A stretch of DNA of 64,000 bases from Lentisphaeria bacterium (GTDB lineage Bacteria > Verrucomicrobiota > Lentisphaeria > Oligosphaerales > Oligosphaeraceae), in the NCBI GenBank assembly GCA_016288215.1, contig JAEEYQ010000003.1:1-64000 (forward strand). The letters run 5' to 3'. Made by a program: the position numbers and the translations under genes. The notes under the pieces are model-generated. The model searched no databases and was not told where the DNA came from. It saw nothing but the letters and a program-made list of their open reading frames with translations. This document shows positions 44,539 through 53,890 of this stretch, in pieces (the first letter of the stretch is position 1; each line of letters opens with the position of its first letter).

Positions 44539-45966
44539 CTAAACCCCAGTCACCTCTTGGAAGAGGTCATCTAAAGTCACCTCCGACTGCACATTGTTCC
44601 AATAGGAATTATGGACCAGTCCAAACGTTGTGACATAGGTGACATGCAGGGCCTTCCGTCGTGGAAACACCTCCGCAAGCGCACTTCTTTTGCTTTGCAT
44701 GGCCCGATCATCGTTTGCGGTCAAAAGATATGGTTCCGCGGCGAATTTCATCTCACAGAGGTTGATGATTCCGTCATCTCGATCAATCAACAGGTCAATC
44801 TGGGCTCCGGCCGAATCTTCAGAAGCCGTTTTTTGCCAAGTATATACAGAAGAATGAACGCCTCCGATCTGCAACGCGTGTTTGATACAGGAGACATGTT
44901 GAAGACACAGCAACTCGAAGGCGAGACCCTGCCAGCTTGTCAAGCGCCGTGAATCCACGGAAGACGTCCAAAAATGCGGGTCTTGCTCCACATTTTCGCG
45001 GATGAACTTGAAATAGAACAAGGTATAATTGTCAATCAATTGATAGATTGACTCACGGCTTTTCCTTCTAGGTATCCGATATTTGCGAATCAATCCACAC
45101 TGCTCCAGTTCATCCAAATAGGCGGTCATGGTGCCTGAATTGGCCATTTGGGTCGCCTGCGCCATCTCCTCTCTGCTCATGCCCATCTTCTTCCGCCCAA
45201 GCGCAGTGACAATCTGGATATAGGGTGCCTCCTTCGAGAACAGCGAAGAATAGAGTTCATGAAACTCCCCTTCCAATCTGGCATCTTCTGCAAAGAACAA
45301 CGCATCCATATTCTGCGCAACACTTAGCCCCCGTTGCAGGAAATTCCAGTAAAACGGAACACCGCCCAACGCCATGTAATACTGAAGCACATGGTAGCGG
45401 GAAATCGCAAGTCCAAGGCTCATGGCCATCTTTTCACATTCAGCAAGAGTGAAGGGCATCAGATTGATTCTCACCGTCACACGGTTGTGAAGTCCACCCC
45501 GTGCACGAATCACCTTCTTCAGCATCCAAGAGGTCGCGGAACCGCAAATGATCAGGAGAATGTCCTTTCGTGCCGAAGCCCATGCGTTCCAGAAGTTTTC
45601 CAGTGCAGGAACGAAGTTGGCGTTTGGTTTGTCCATCCATGGCATTTCGTCAATAAACAGCACCTTTCTGCCAGAATGCACGCTCTCGACCACCGTCTTA
45701 AGTTCATCAAATGCCTGAAACCAATTCCGCAGAAGCGGACATTTCACGTGCCCGCTTTCAATAAGCGACCGCCTGAAACGATCCAGCTGAATTCGTGTGT
45801 TGGAATTGGCCACGCCTGAATGCTGAAAGGTAAAGTGCGAATTGAACGTCTCCCGCACCAAATAGGTCTTGCCTACGCGGCGACGTCCATAAACCGCCAC
45901 AAATTCCGATTGGTCGCTTCTGGCCGCCTGTTCCAATATCGCCCGCTCATGTTCCCTGCCAATCAT
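44539..45966 (-). CDS. AAA ATPase with C-terminal nuclease-like (DUF234-type) domain
   Basis: About 475 residues from ATG 45966. Walker A is VYGRRRVGKTYLV and Walker B KVLFIDEMPWMD; a sensor-like LLIICGSATSWM follows. A winged-helix region (MAQATQMANSGTMTAYLDELEQCGLI) precedes a PD-(D/E)xK-like domain (GAQIDLLIDRDDGIINLCEMKFA). This archaeal-type ATPase family has no firm function; defence, regulation or selfish-element roles have been considered. Promoter-proximal 63-bp tandem repeats lie immediately upstream. AT content is higher than in flanking glycan genes, hinting at acquisition. Confidence 0.82.
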   Translation of the reverse strand: MIGREHERAILEQAARSDQSEFVAVYGRRRVGKTYLVRETFNSHFTFQHSGVANSNTRIQLDRFRRSLIESGHVKCPLLRNWFQAFDELKTVVESVHSGRKVLFIDEMPWMDKPNANFVPALENFWNAWASARKDILLIICGSATSWMLKKVIRARGGLHNRVTVRINLMPFTLAECEKMAMSLGLAISRYHVLQYYMALGGVPFYWNFLQRGLSVAQNMDALFFAEDARLEGEFHELYSSLFSKEAPYIQIVTALGRKKMGMSREEMAQATQMANSGTMTAYLDELEQCGLIRKYRIPRRKSRESIYQLIDNYTLFYFKFIRENVEQDPHFWTSSVDSRRLTSWQGLAFELLCLQHVSCIKHALQIGGVHSSVYTWQKTASEDSAGAQIDLLIDRDDGIINLCEMKFAAEPYLLTANDDRAMQSKRSALAEVFPRRKALHVTYVTTFGLVHNSYWNNVQSEVTLDDLFQEVTGV

Positions 45967-46083
45967 CTTAACGCCCACCTTATCCTTTCCTGTACAGTCA
46001 CATGCAACATTGTACCCCATGCCCCTTCATGGTTGCGTCAATTACTATAATTGATATCCCCAAAAAATGCAATCGACTTTTGA

Positions 46084-46230
46084 CTATATCTCATTATTTT
46101 TTCGACTTATAGTCAAAAGTCATGCATTTTTATAGGTGACTTTCAGCTATATCTCGTTATTTTTTCGACTTATAGTCAAAAGTCATGCATTTTTATAGGT
46201 GACCGCCAGCTATAACTCGATAATTCGCCA
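46084..46230. repeat. 63-bp tandem repeats with inverted repeats, upstream of ATPase gene
   Basis: The unit starting CTATATCTC recurs at 46084, 46147 and (partial) 46210, an exact 63-bp period. It includes TATAGTCAAAAGTC (46108-46121), which pairs with GACTTTTGACTATA (46075-46088) as a perfect 14-bp inverted repeat. The array starts 118 bp upstream of the ATPase ATG on the minus strand, in its probable promoter region. Confidence 0.9.
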
Positions 46231-46303
46231 CATAAAGACAGTTTATTAACCACATAACGCGAAATAAATCTTTTCCAATGACATAAACTTATGCTACGAT
46301 TCC

Positions 46304-46385
46304 TTACGCGTCTCCCGTCCCCCGTCTCCAGTCCCTCGTCCCAAAGCGAAGAGAAACACAACTTCTTGATTATCAATACATTATC
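46304..46385. repeat. GTCTCCCGTCCC repeat run plus gene-end palindrome
   Basis: 46304-46345 carries the GAGACGGGAGACG family in inverse orientation, adjacent to a GTAAGG-AATCGTA remnant of the module. TTGATTATCAA near 46368-46378 abuts the stop codon of the minus-strand propeller gene, as at other gene ends. Confidence 0.75.
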
Positions 46386-47544
46386 GTTCCGGCAATTGCC
46401 AGCGGGACCAGAGAATGGATGACTTTCTCTGGCCCCGGATGAACTGATAGTAGACGGTGAAGATGGAGCCGTCGGCCAATTCCACGGAGGCGGGATAGCC
46501 GAGTTCGTGGTTCATGCCGTCGTCGCGAATGACGATGTTCTTGTCCCATGTCCGGCCATTGTCGTAGGAGATCATGCAACGCTGTCCGTAGGCGGGGGTG
46601 CGATAGCCGAAGGCGCAGACAATGGCTCCGGAAGAATGGCGCAGCAGATGGGGCGGAGAGCCGAGGCAACCCACATCCTCCATGGTGGACCATGTCTTGC
46701 CGCCGTCGCCGGAACGGCTCAGCCACACGGAGAAAGGGCCTTCGACACGAATGGCGCCCAGCAGTTCGCCGTCGTCCAGCTCCACCACATGAGGCTCATG
46801 ACAGCGGCTATAGACGACGCCCGGCGGTAGCGGGACGGTTCCGAGCCGTTCCCATGTGCGGCCCTCGTCCGTGGAACGCACCGCACAGATGGGAGTGTCC
46901 TCTTTCATGTAATAGGCCATGCCCTCGCCGTCAAGAGTCCATTCCTTTCCGAAATACAGCCAGCTGCCGTCCTTCAGGACAATGAAGCCATGAGGCGAGC
47001 TGACCGGCGCGCGGAACGCCTCGCCCCAATATTCGCCGTCGGGGCTGACGCGGACGAAGGAGCCCAGCTCCCTGTGAATCAGCTCCACGTTCCATGTGTC
47101 CAAGATGGCCCCCATGGCCTTGTCCTTCCAGGTGCCGTCTTTGTTGCAGAGGTTCCACGAGTGCATGACCCAATAGGTGTTGGACGTAAACCACGTCACC
47201 GCAAGCCGTTGGCCGCCCAGACTGACAATGCCTGCGTCTCGGTCATCCAGCGGCGTGTTGTTGATGACTTGCGGATGGCTCCATGTCGTTCCATCGTCGC
47301 GGCTTTTGCAGAGGGTGGTGCGGCCCCACGGGCAGATATGGTCTTTGCGCATGCCAGAGGCGACGACGCAAAGCGTCCCGTCCGCCTGCCGGGCAATGCT
47401 CGGCCATCCGAAAAAGCCGTATGTCTCGTTAGGCAAAGAACATACGACGCCGTGGACGGCATTCTTCACATGTCGTGTCGCCTCCTGCGCTTGGCAGATG
47501 GCCGCCGCCAACGCCGTCATCGCCAAAACAGACAACGTCTTCAT
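46381..47544 (-). CDS. Secreted Asp-box propeller protein (sialidase-like), paralogue B
   Basis: 387 residues from ATG 47544 (GGAAAGGAAG upstream). The signal peptide is LSVLAMTALAAAICQA. Asp boxes are SRDDGTTWSHP, STDEGRTWE, SGDGGKTWS and SYDNGRTWD. The mature N-terminus (RHVKNAVHGVVCSLP) and WPSIARQADGT match paralogues A and C, again with W-P-S-I where R-I-P would be expected. It lies 78 nt after paralogue C, so a tandem duplication in one operon is likely. Confidence 0.75.
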   Translation of the reverse strand: MKTLSVLAMTALAAAICQAQEATRHVKNAVHGVVCSLPNETYGFFGWPSIARQADGTLCVVASGMRKDHICPWGRTTLCKSRDDGTTWSHPQVINNTPLDDRDAGIVSLGGQRLAVTWFTSNTYWVMHSWNLCNKDGTWKDKAMGAILDTWNVELIHRELGSFVRVSPDGEYWGEAFRAPVSSPHGFIVLKDGSWLYFGKEWTLDGEGMAYYMKEDTPICAVRSTDEGRTWERLGTVPLPPGVVYSRCHEPHVVELDDGELLGAIRVEGPFSVWLSRSGDGGKTWSTMEDVGCLGSPPHLLRHSSGAIVCAFGYRTPAYGQRCMISYDNGRTWDKNIVIRDDGMNHELGYPASVELADGSIFTVYYQFIRGQRKSSILWSRWQLPER

Positions 47545-47622
47545 GTTCAGCCACTTCCTTTCCCGTGAGGGTTTCCGCCCCAATGGGCATCCAATGGGCC
47601 GCGATGGATTGCGATGGGCCGT

Positions 47623-48801
47623 CTAGTTCGCCACGTCCGGCAGCTGCCAGCGGGACCAAAGGATGGAGGCCTTGTTCTGGCCGGGAAGGTATTGGTAATA
47701 GATGGTCATGATGGAGCCATCGGCCAATTCCACGGAGGCGGGGTAGCCCAAGTCGCCGTGAGGGCCGTCGTCGCGGATGATGAGATCCCTAACCCACGAA
47801 TTGCCATTGTCATAGGAGATCATGCAGCGTTGGCCGAAGCCCGCCGCCCGCCATCCATAGACGCAGATGACGGCGCCGGAGGAGTGGCGCAGCAGATGGG
47901 GCGGAGAGCCGGCGCAGCCCACGTCCTCCAAAACGGACCAGGTCTTGCCGCCGTCGGTGGAGCGGGTCATGTAGACATTGAAGGGCTTGTGGACGCGGAC
48001 GGCCCCCAGCAGGTCTCCGTTGGCCAGCTCGACCACATGGGGCTCATGGCATAAATAGTTGTTAATGCCTTCCGGCAGAGGCACATCGCCCAAAATCTCC
48101 CACGTGCGGCCTTCATCGGTGGAGCGGGCGGTGCGGATGGGCGTGCCATCCACTAGATAGTAGTTCTTGCCCTCTCCTTCAAACTCCCATGCCTTGCCGA
48201 AATAGAGCCAGCTCTTGTCTTTCAGGACGATGAAGCCATGGGGGGTGTTCACGGGCGCGGGCCATGACTCGCCCCAATATTCTCCGTCGGGACTGACGCG
48301 CGTGAAGGAGCCGGACTCCTTCTTGATCATCTCTGCGGACCAGGAGTCGATGACTTTGCCGACTTCCGGATTCTTCCATGTGCCGTCTTCATTGCGCTGC
48401 GGGCCCATGCAGTGGTCAAAGAGGGCATAGGAGTTGGAGGTGAACCACGTCACCGCCAGCCGCTGGCCGCCCAGGCTGATGATGCCCGCGTCGCGGTCGT
48501 CCATGGGCGTGTTGTTGATGACCTGCGGATAGGTCCACGTCTGGCCATTGTCACGGCTTTTGCAGAGGGTGGTGCGGCCCCATGGGCAGACATGGCCTTG
48601 CCGCAGACCGGACGCGACGACGCAAAGTGTTCCATCATCCTGCTTTGCGATGCTCGGCCAGCCAAAATAGCCGAAGGGATCCGTCGGCAGGGAGCACACG
48701 ACGCCATGGACGGCGTTCTTCACATGCTTCGGCGCCTCCTGGGCCATGCATACGCCGGCAGCGGCCAACGTCGTGGTGACAATCAACGACAAATGTTTCA
48801 T
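47623..48801 (-). CDS. Secreted Asp-box propeller protein (sialidase-like), paralogue C
   Basis: 392 residues from ATG 48801 (AAAAGGA 6 nt upstream). Signal peptide IVTTTLAAAGVCMA. Very similar to paralogue A: KHVKNAVHGVVCSLP, GYFGWPSIAKQDDGT, SRDNGQTWTYP, STDEGRTWE, STDGGKTWS, with the last Asp box degenerate (SYDNGNSWV). It is preceded at 144 nt by a prepilin gene, mirroring the prepilin-propeller pair at 23755-26115. Confidence 0.75.
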   Translation of the reverse strand: MKHLSLIVTTTLAAAGVCMAQEAPKHVKNAVHGVVCSLPTDPFGYFGWPSIAKQDDGTLCVVASGLRQGHVCPWGRTTLCKSRDNGQTWTYPQVINNTPMDDRDAGIISLGGQRLAVTWFTSNSYALFDHCMGPQRNEDGTWKNPEVGKVIDSWSAEMIKKESGSFTRVSPDGEYWGESWPAPVNTPHGFIVLKDKSWLYFGKAWEFEGEGKNYYLVDGTPIRTARSTDEGRTWEILGDVPLPEGINNYLCHEPHVVELANGDLLGAVRVHKPFNVYMTRSTDGGKTWSVLEDVGCAGSPPHLLRHSSGAVICVYGWRAAGFGQRCMISYDNGNSWVRDLIIRDDGPHGDLGYPASVELADGSIMTIYYQYLPGQNKASILWSRWQLPDVAN

Positions 48802-48883
48802 TTCATGTCCTTTTCGTTGTGGTTGAATTTGCAAAACACCCCTATACGGACAGCCGTCGGTGCAAAATGCATCGACGGCTATC

Positions 48884-48902
48884 TCATTGACTATCAATGA
48901 CT
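48884..48902. repeat. CATTGA-CT-ATCAATG palindrome between prepilin and propeller genes
   Basis: Short inverted repeat TCATTGA / TCAATGA followed by CTTATGAATTCAG. Same family as 37201 and 63133. Confidence 0.65.
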
Positions 48903-48945
48903 TATGAATTCAGAACCAGTTCGGTTCCAAATCGTCGCCGTAAGC

Positions 48946-49668
48946 CTATTTGATGGTGAAGGCCACGTTGCTCTCCGTGAGCAGGTAGATGCCACCATCC
49001 AAAGAGAGCAGATCCATCTTCTTGGCGGCGTTCAGGATGTCGCCGCTGCCGCAGCTGCCCACATGTCCGTCCAGGAACGCAATGTTGGCGCGGTCGTTGT
49101 GGGTGAGGCGGAGCAAGTCGCCGCCCCAGGTGTTCGACCGAAGCTGGGCGCCGGCCCACTGGATGTTTTCATCCGCATAGAAGCTGTCGCTCAGGAAGAT
49201 GGTAGAGGAGGGGCTCGACATGTTCTGAGTCGTCAGCCATATGGAGTTGCCGATTTGCTTCTTGACGTTCCACGTCCAGTCTCCGTGGGTGATCAAGGCA
49301 TAGCCCTGGCAGGGTGTGTCATAGGCGCTCACGAAGTCATCGCACTTCGGGCAGTTGACGATGTTGGAATCCATCTCGATGTAGCCCGTGTCCATCAGGA
49401 CGGAGGTCCACAGACAGTGGTAGGAAGCACCCGCGGCGACTTCCTTGCCGCTGAGGGTTTTCGCGTTGTACTGGTTGAGGGGGTAACGGCCGCGGAAATC
49501 GTCCATGTACAGAATGGAGGATTCCATGCAGCCACGGACGTTGGACACGCAGTTGACGGCGACGGCCTTCTGCTTCGCCTTCGCGAGGGCGGGAAGCAAC
49601 ATGCCGGCGAGGATGGCGATGATGGCGATGACGACAAGCAGTTCGATCAGAGTAAAGGCTTTCTTCAT
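48946..49668 (-). CDS. Type IV prepilin-like protein (H-x9-DG family)
   Basis: 240 residues. The first 35 residues ([20 protein letters not shown] onward) are nearly identical to those of the prepilin at 23755, and the C-terminal box is [14 protein letters not shown]. Between them the head domains differ strongly, with conserved Cys in NCPKCDD. AAAGGAAC precedes ATG 49668, with a TATAAT promoter about 100 nt upstream and a long structured leader. It heads the set prepilin - propeller C - propeller B. Confidence 0.9.
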   Translation of the reverse strand: MKKAFTLIELLVVIAIIAILAGMLLPALAKAKQKAVAVNCVSNVRGCMESSILYMDDFRGRYPLNQYNAKTLSGKEVAAGASYHCLWTSVLMDTGYIEMDSNIVNCPKCDDFVSAYDTPCQGYALITHGDWTWNVKKQIGNSIWLTTQNMSSPSSTIFLSDSFYADENIQWAGAQLRSNTWGGDLLRLTHNDRANIAFLDGHVGSCGSGDILNAAKKMDLLSLDGGIYLLTESNVAFTIK

Positions 49669-49766
49669 GCTTTTGTTCCTTTCTTAACTTATTCCCGTCC
49701 AGGGTTTTACCCCCAATTTTATGGGGGACGACCAAAGGAGAACTCTCTTTCGAGAATCCATGTATA

Positions 49767-49795
49767 ATTATAGCAAACGTTAAACCTAATTCCAA
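49767..49795 (-). promoter_or_regulatory. Promoter of second prepilin-propeller unit
   Basis: On the minus strand TTGGAA (49790-49795), 17-bp spacer, TATAAT (49767-49772). The roughly 90-nt leader contains hairpins TCTCGAAAGAGA and CCCCCATAAAATTGGGGG (about 49711-49728). Confidence 0.7.
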
Positions 49796-49915
49796 TAGGG
49801 CAAATGCCATTTTTTTGATTTTTTCTTAAAAACACCATGTTTTCTGTCCTGTAGGACGCAAGACGCAGGATATGTCCATTGCAGAGGGATTGCCGCAAAA
49901 GGTCGCCGCGCCCTT

Positions 49916-49939
49916 CCCAAAAGCCATTTGGCTTTTGGG
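49916..49939 (-). terminator. Hairpin after GH5-like gene
   Basis: Perfect 10-bp stem CCCAAAAGCC / GGCTTTTGGG with a 4-nt loop, 36 nt beyond the stop at 49975 and before the next promoter. A T-run is lacking. Confidence 0.55.
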
Positions 49940-49974
49940 CTTATACAATATTATATATAATGTCGCTTGTCCCC

Positions 49975-52900
49975 CTATTTCGGCTCATTGGTCGTCAAGT
50001 GGTAATAGAGCACTTGGTGGTCGGCGTGGAAGATGAGTTTGCCGTCTTTGTATTCAGTGGGAAGCGGCGGCTGCCACTGACCGCTGGCCGCCACAGGGAA
50101 GACCTTCAAGTCCGAATGGCTTGTCCGCAAGGCGATTATGGGATTGATGGGTTCGCAGAGAACCGGCCCTTTGCCAGAAGACAGGCAACGGTTTTTGACG
50201 ATGGAGGTGGTGAATCCCGTGTTTTCGGCACGGCCCACGACCACAAGCATGAGGCGATGACTGTCCTCCAGCGGCTCATCGGTCAGCGAGGAAAGGGCGA
50301 TGGTTCCGTAGCGCTCCGCGGGCACGGTCACGCTCATGGGCCCTTGGGCGCCATAGTTCCGGTTTGGAGCGAAGAAGGCGGAGACGGCGCAGGTCCGCGG
50401 CGTGGCGATCTCCAGAACCCCATCAGCGAAGTCATGGCAAATCTGCGTGCCTTCGCTGATGTTCCATCCTGTCCGGTTCTCATAGGGCGTGTCTTCGCGC
50501 AACACATTCTCTACTAATGACTTATCAAATTCTGAGGCAAAGCGGAAGCGCTCCGAAAGGCCGTTGAGGGCGGGAATGGCCCACGGCGTTGCGGATTTGG
50601 CGGAAAGGGAGCGTATAGTGTCCAGCGACAGGATTTTGAGGGTCTCCCCTGTCCGCAGGTCGCCACGGCGGAAAAGCAGGGCCGCCCATGGGAAGAGTCC
50701 GAATCGGGCGGGGTCGTTGAACATCTCGAAGGCCCCGTCGATGGAGTCAGTGGGCGTGGAGCTGTGGCGATAGGTGTAGGCGGTCAAGCCGTTCCAGTCC
50801 TGGAAGGCGGCCACGGCGGCAATCCAAAGGGGCAGATCCGCGCGGTACTCCTGCGGCCATGGAGCATCCCATTCGCTGACGAAGAAGGGCTTTCCGACCA
50901 GCCGCTGGAAGCCCAATCCATCCATGATGGGACGGGCGCAGAAGAGCATGGAGTTGTTCTGGAAGGTGCCATCGCCCCGTGGGTGGTTCCAATAGGCATG
51001 GGAGTCCGTGTAGTCCAGGCGGGAAAGGGTGTTGAGCAGCGCCGCGCTCCGCGTCCAGTTGGAGCCGGTCATGGGCACCTTGACCCCCAAATTTCTCAGA
51101 AATCCTTCCATTTCCTTATGATAGACATCATGGACATGGACGAAGAAGCGGACGATGGAGTCCGTGAATTTCTGAAAATCCACGGGACCGGCGGGCACTT
51201 CCACCTGATTTTCCGCCGCCCATGCGCGGTAGAGGACCTCCAGCCGACTGCGGTAAGGCTCCAACGTGACCCGTTGGGTGAACAGGTCGTTTTCGTTGGC
51301 GAACTCCATCATGGCAACGGCCGGCTCGTCCTTGTAGGCCAATTTCGTGTAGGGGTTCACATGATTCCACAGATTGGCCGAAAACTCCTTCTGAAGTTCG
51401 ATGAGCTTGGGGTCGAAGTAGTTATAGGGTTTGGCGCAGACGGGAAGATGCTCCGCATTGTCCACGCCGTCCCCCCGCTTGAACTTCCGGTTGACCAGCT
51501 GGTCCAGATAGATGTAGATGCCGTTCTGCTTCAGACAGTAGACCAGATAGTCAAAGCGGTCCATGGCTTCGGGGTCGAAGTGGCGCGTGTCATCGATGTC
51601 GCGTTGGAAGAAATGCATGCCGGCCCACGAGGCATCCGCATGATGGGTTCGGACGATGTTGACCCCGTAGCTCTTCAGTCGCCGTGCGATCTTCTCCGCC
51701 TGCTCATGGGTGGGGAAGTTGGCCCCTGCGGAGAAGCAGGTGCCCCAGAAGCGGATGGGCTGTCCATCGCCCAAGGTGACGAAGCGGCCCTCGCGGACTC
51801 CTATAAATCCTTTGCTACCAGCAACTTCCGAATTCAGAAAACTGACATCGGCCGGACAGGTCCGATCCCATGCCAAATCATAGGGGAACCATGTGTCGCG
51901 GGCTTCATCAGAAGGTTCATGCCCCACATCCGTGACATAGCGCAGCGGCATGGCCTCGCTTCCCGCCCGCAGAATCGTCTTCAGTCGAACCTCCCCCGGC
52001 GGGACATCCTCTCCTTGAGGGTTGCGGACAAAGCAGATACGGAATTCGATGGTATTGGCGTCCCATTGACGGTTATCCTGCACCAACAGGTTGATCGGCC
52101 GATCGAAATGCAGGCTGAAGCTGTGCCTCGGCTCCGACGCCGCAACATGGATAGAGGTGGCCTGCCCCTCGAACAGGACGCCTTCGCCGCTGATTTCGGG
52201 AACCGTCAGCGAATGGACTCCGTCCGTTCCCTGCAGCGTGACCGCCGCCTTCAGATATTCCGGAAGCATGGCAAAGAAGCCCAGCTGATAGCCATTGATC
52301 CGCACCGCTTTCTCCAGCCGCAGCCGATGCTCCATGACCAACGCGTCGGGGCCGTCGGGGGCTACATGGGCCATGATGTCCAGCACGCCGTCGCAGCCCG
52401 GAAGTTTCAGGGAACTGACCAACTGTTCGCCATCCGCCGTCTCCTTCTTCCAGCACGGCATTTCCGCCTGCGTGGCATACCACCACCCCACCCCGTGGGC
52501 GCTCACCATGGCCTGCAGCAGCGATTTGCTCTGACCGCTGGCGGTCTTGCTCCACATGTTGACGACGCCATGCTCATCCGCAAAGCACAGCAGGGCATTT
52601 CCGCTAAAGTTGGAGTTGCCCTTTGCGCAGAGGGCCTTCACCTCCGCCAAATCCATTTCCTGAAAGGAGAGGCTTTCGCCGTAGTCCAAGTCCTTTTTCA
52701 GCATGGAGGGGCCAAAGGCGAAACGCAGCTCGAAGACAGGGAAGCCGTAGTTTCGGTTGTCCTGAAGCAGCACATTGCCACGGCCGATGGTTTGAATCGC
52801 CAAATAGCGTCCGTTGGCCAGCTCGACGGCGATGCCCCTGCCCCACGCGTTGCGCTGCGCCCGCTCCATCTCCACGGGAAACTCCCCCTCCATTCCATAG

Positions 52901-53304
52901 GGAAGGAAGATGTATTTGCGCCCCTTCAGCGCCTCCACATCCAAATAGACGCTAAGATAGCTTCCCAACACCTCTTGGCTCTGGTCCAGCCGCAGGCGGC
53001 AATGATAACGGGTCGCCTCCCCTTCCTGCTCGGCGGAAACCGTGAACACCGCCTTGCCGGGCTTCAGCGGCTCTGTCAGCGCGACGGTCGCCTCCCCCGT
53101 CGGCTTGCCGCTGGGGACCTCGCTCTCCGGCACCGCAAACAGTTCCCACCCCTTGCCACGGATGCTGGGGACAACGGAACGCAGACACTCATGACTTGGA
53201 AAGATCATAGTTCCCGTTTGGGAAAGCTCCCCCTTTGGCACCGCCGCCCATAGCGGAGCCGTCGTCAACGCCAATCCCATCATCCAAATCAGATTTGCTT
53301 TCAT
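49975..53304 (-). CDS. Very large secreted GH5-like (clan GH-A) glycosidase
   Basis: 1109 residues with a signal peptide (LIWMMGLALTTAPLWA). About 500 N-terminal residues are beta-rich with no recognised family. The TIM barrel begins near residue 520 (RFVTLGDGQPIRFWGTCF, LKSYGVNIVRTHHAD). The acid/base Glu is likely in MMEFANENDLF and the nucleophile Glu in FFVSEWDAPWP, the two-Glu arrangement of retaining GH-A enzymes. The C-terminal 200 residues form another beta domain. It is upstream of the prepilin unit on the same strand but separated by a hairpin and a promoter. Substrate unknown. Confidence 0.75.
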   Translation of the reverse strand: MKANLIWMMGLALTTAPLWAAVPKGELSQTGTMIFPSHECLRSVVPSIRGKGWELFAVPESEVPSGKPTGEATVALTEPLKPGKAVFTVSAEQEGEATRYHCRLRLDQSQEVLGSYLSVYLDVEALKGRKYIFLPYGMEGEFPVEMERAQRNAWGRGIAVELANGRYLAIQTIGRGNVLLQDNRNYGFPVFELRFAFGPSMLKKDLDYGESLSFQEMDLAEVKALCAKGNSNFSGNALLCFADEHGVVNMWSKTASGQSKSLLQAMVSAHGVGWWYATQAEMPCWKKETADGEQLVSSLKLPGCDGVLDIMAHVAPDGPDALVMEHRLRLEKAVRINGYQLGFFAMLPEYLKAAVTLQGTDGVHSLTVPEISGEGVLFEGQATSIHVAASEPRHSFSLHFDRPINLLVQDNRQWDANTIEFRICFVRNPQGEDVPPGEVRLKTILRAGSEAMPLRYVTDVGHEPSDEARDTWFPYDLAWDRTCPADVSFLNSEVAGSKGFIGVREGRFVTLGDGQPIRFWGTCFSAGANFPTHEQAEKIARRLKSYGVNIVRTHHADASWAGMHFFQRDIDDTRHFDPEAMDRFDYLVYCLKQNGIYIYLDQLVNRKFKRGDGVDNAEHLPVCAKPYNYFDPKLIELQKEFSANLWNHVNPYTKLAYKDEPAVAMMEFANENDLFTQRVTLEPYRSRLEVLYRAWAAENQVEVPAGPVDFQKFTDSIVRFFVHVHDVYHKEMEGFLRNLGVKVPMTGSNWTRSAALLNTLSRLDYTDSHAYWNHPRGDGTFQNNSMLFCARPIMDGLGFQRLVGKPFFVSEWDAPWPQEYRADLPLWIAAVAAFQDWNGLTAYTYRHSSTPTDSIDGAFEMFNDPARFGLFPWAALLFRRGDLRTGETLKILSLDTIRSLSAKSATPWAIPALNGLSERFRFASEFDKSLVENVLREDTPYENRTGWNISEGTQICHDFADGVLEIATPRTCAVSAFFAPNRNYGAQGPMSVTVPAERYGTIALSSLTDEPLEDSHRLMLVVVGRAENTGFTTSIVKNRCLSSGKGPVLCEPINPIIALRTSHSDLKVFPVAASGQWQPPLPTEYKDGKLIFHADHQVLYYHLTTNEPK

Positions 53305-53402
53305 GATGTAAATCTTTCTTTATTTGCATTCATTAAACGCAATATCGCATCCCATGCCTCTCAAAAAAGGAAACAATAGAATAATGTAGCCCCCCTTTGG
53401 AA

Positions 53403-53650
53403 AATTAGCAATTCGGAATTGGAATTAGGAATTTAGTTAGCAGTTAGCAATGTAACGGTTCAGAACCGAATTCAGCCATGTTTCACCATCACTTCAGAAT
53501 GTCCTGTGTCTCATGTCTTGCGTCATGTCTCAGGTCTTTTGTCTCTCGTCTCTCGTCTCTCGTCTCTTGTCTCTTGTCTCTCGTCTCTCGTCTCTCGTCC
53601 AGACCTGAGACCAGAGACCAGAGACAGGAATTTGGACAGGAGACAGGAGA
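53403..53650. repeat. Repeat block: AATTAGG units, GTAACGGTTC and CTCTCGTCT array
   Basis: AATTAGGAATTTAG units (53403-53450) followed by GTAACGGTTC, then about fifteen CTCTCGT/CTCTTGT units (53517-53600) that turn into the inverted AGACCAGAGACC orientation. The array could fold on itself. The rest of 53305-53890 contains a CAGCCCC / GGGGCTG hairpin near 53678 but no gene. Confidence 0.85.
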
Positions 53651-53842
53651 GCCGCAAGCATCATCCATGACTCCACAGCCCCAACGGGGCTGAATTACAG
53701 TCTCAAAACCTGCTTTGCTGATGGGGGCCAAACCATTACAAAAGAAGAATCCCCCGCTGATTGACATCATTACGCAAGAGTCATGGCGACCCATGCCGTG
53801 ACATGTCTTGTGTTTCTTATTCGGAACTCCAACCGCCAAAGG

Positions 53843-53863
53843 GGTTGACTTCCGTTGTCAACC
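53843..53863 (-). terminator. Terminator-like hairpin after duplicated-domain gene
   Basis: GGTTGAC / GTCAACC 7-bp stem with a 7-nt loop, 27 nt after the stop codon at 53891. Confidence 0.55.
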
Positions 53864-53890
53864 AGAGAGGGATTGCGAAAGACAGAATCG

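Noticed and set aside
50764-53253. 829-codon frame antisense to the GH5-like gene
   Set aside because: The minus strand carries a signal peptide and catalytic motifs; the plus frame has shadow composition and no family features.
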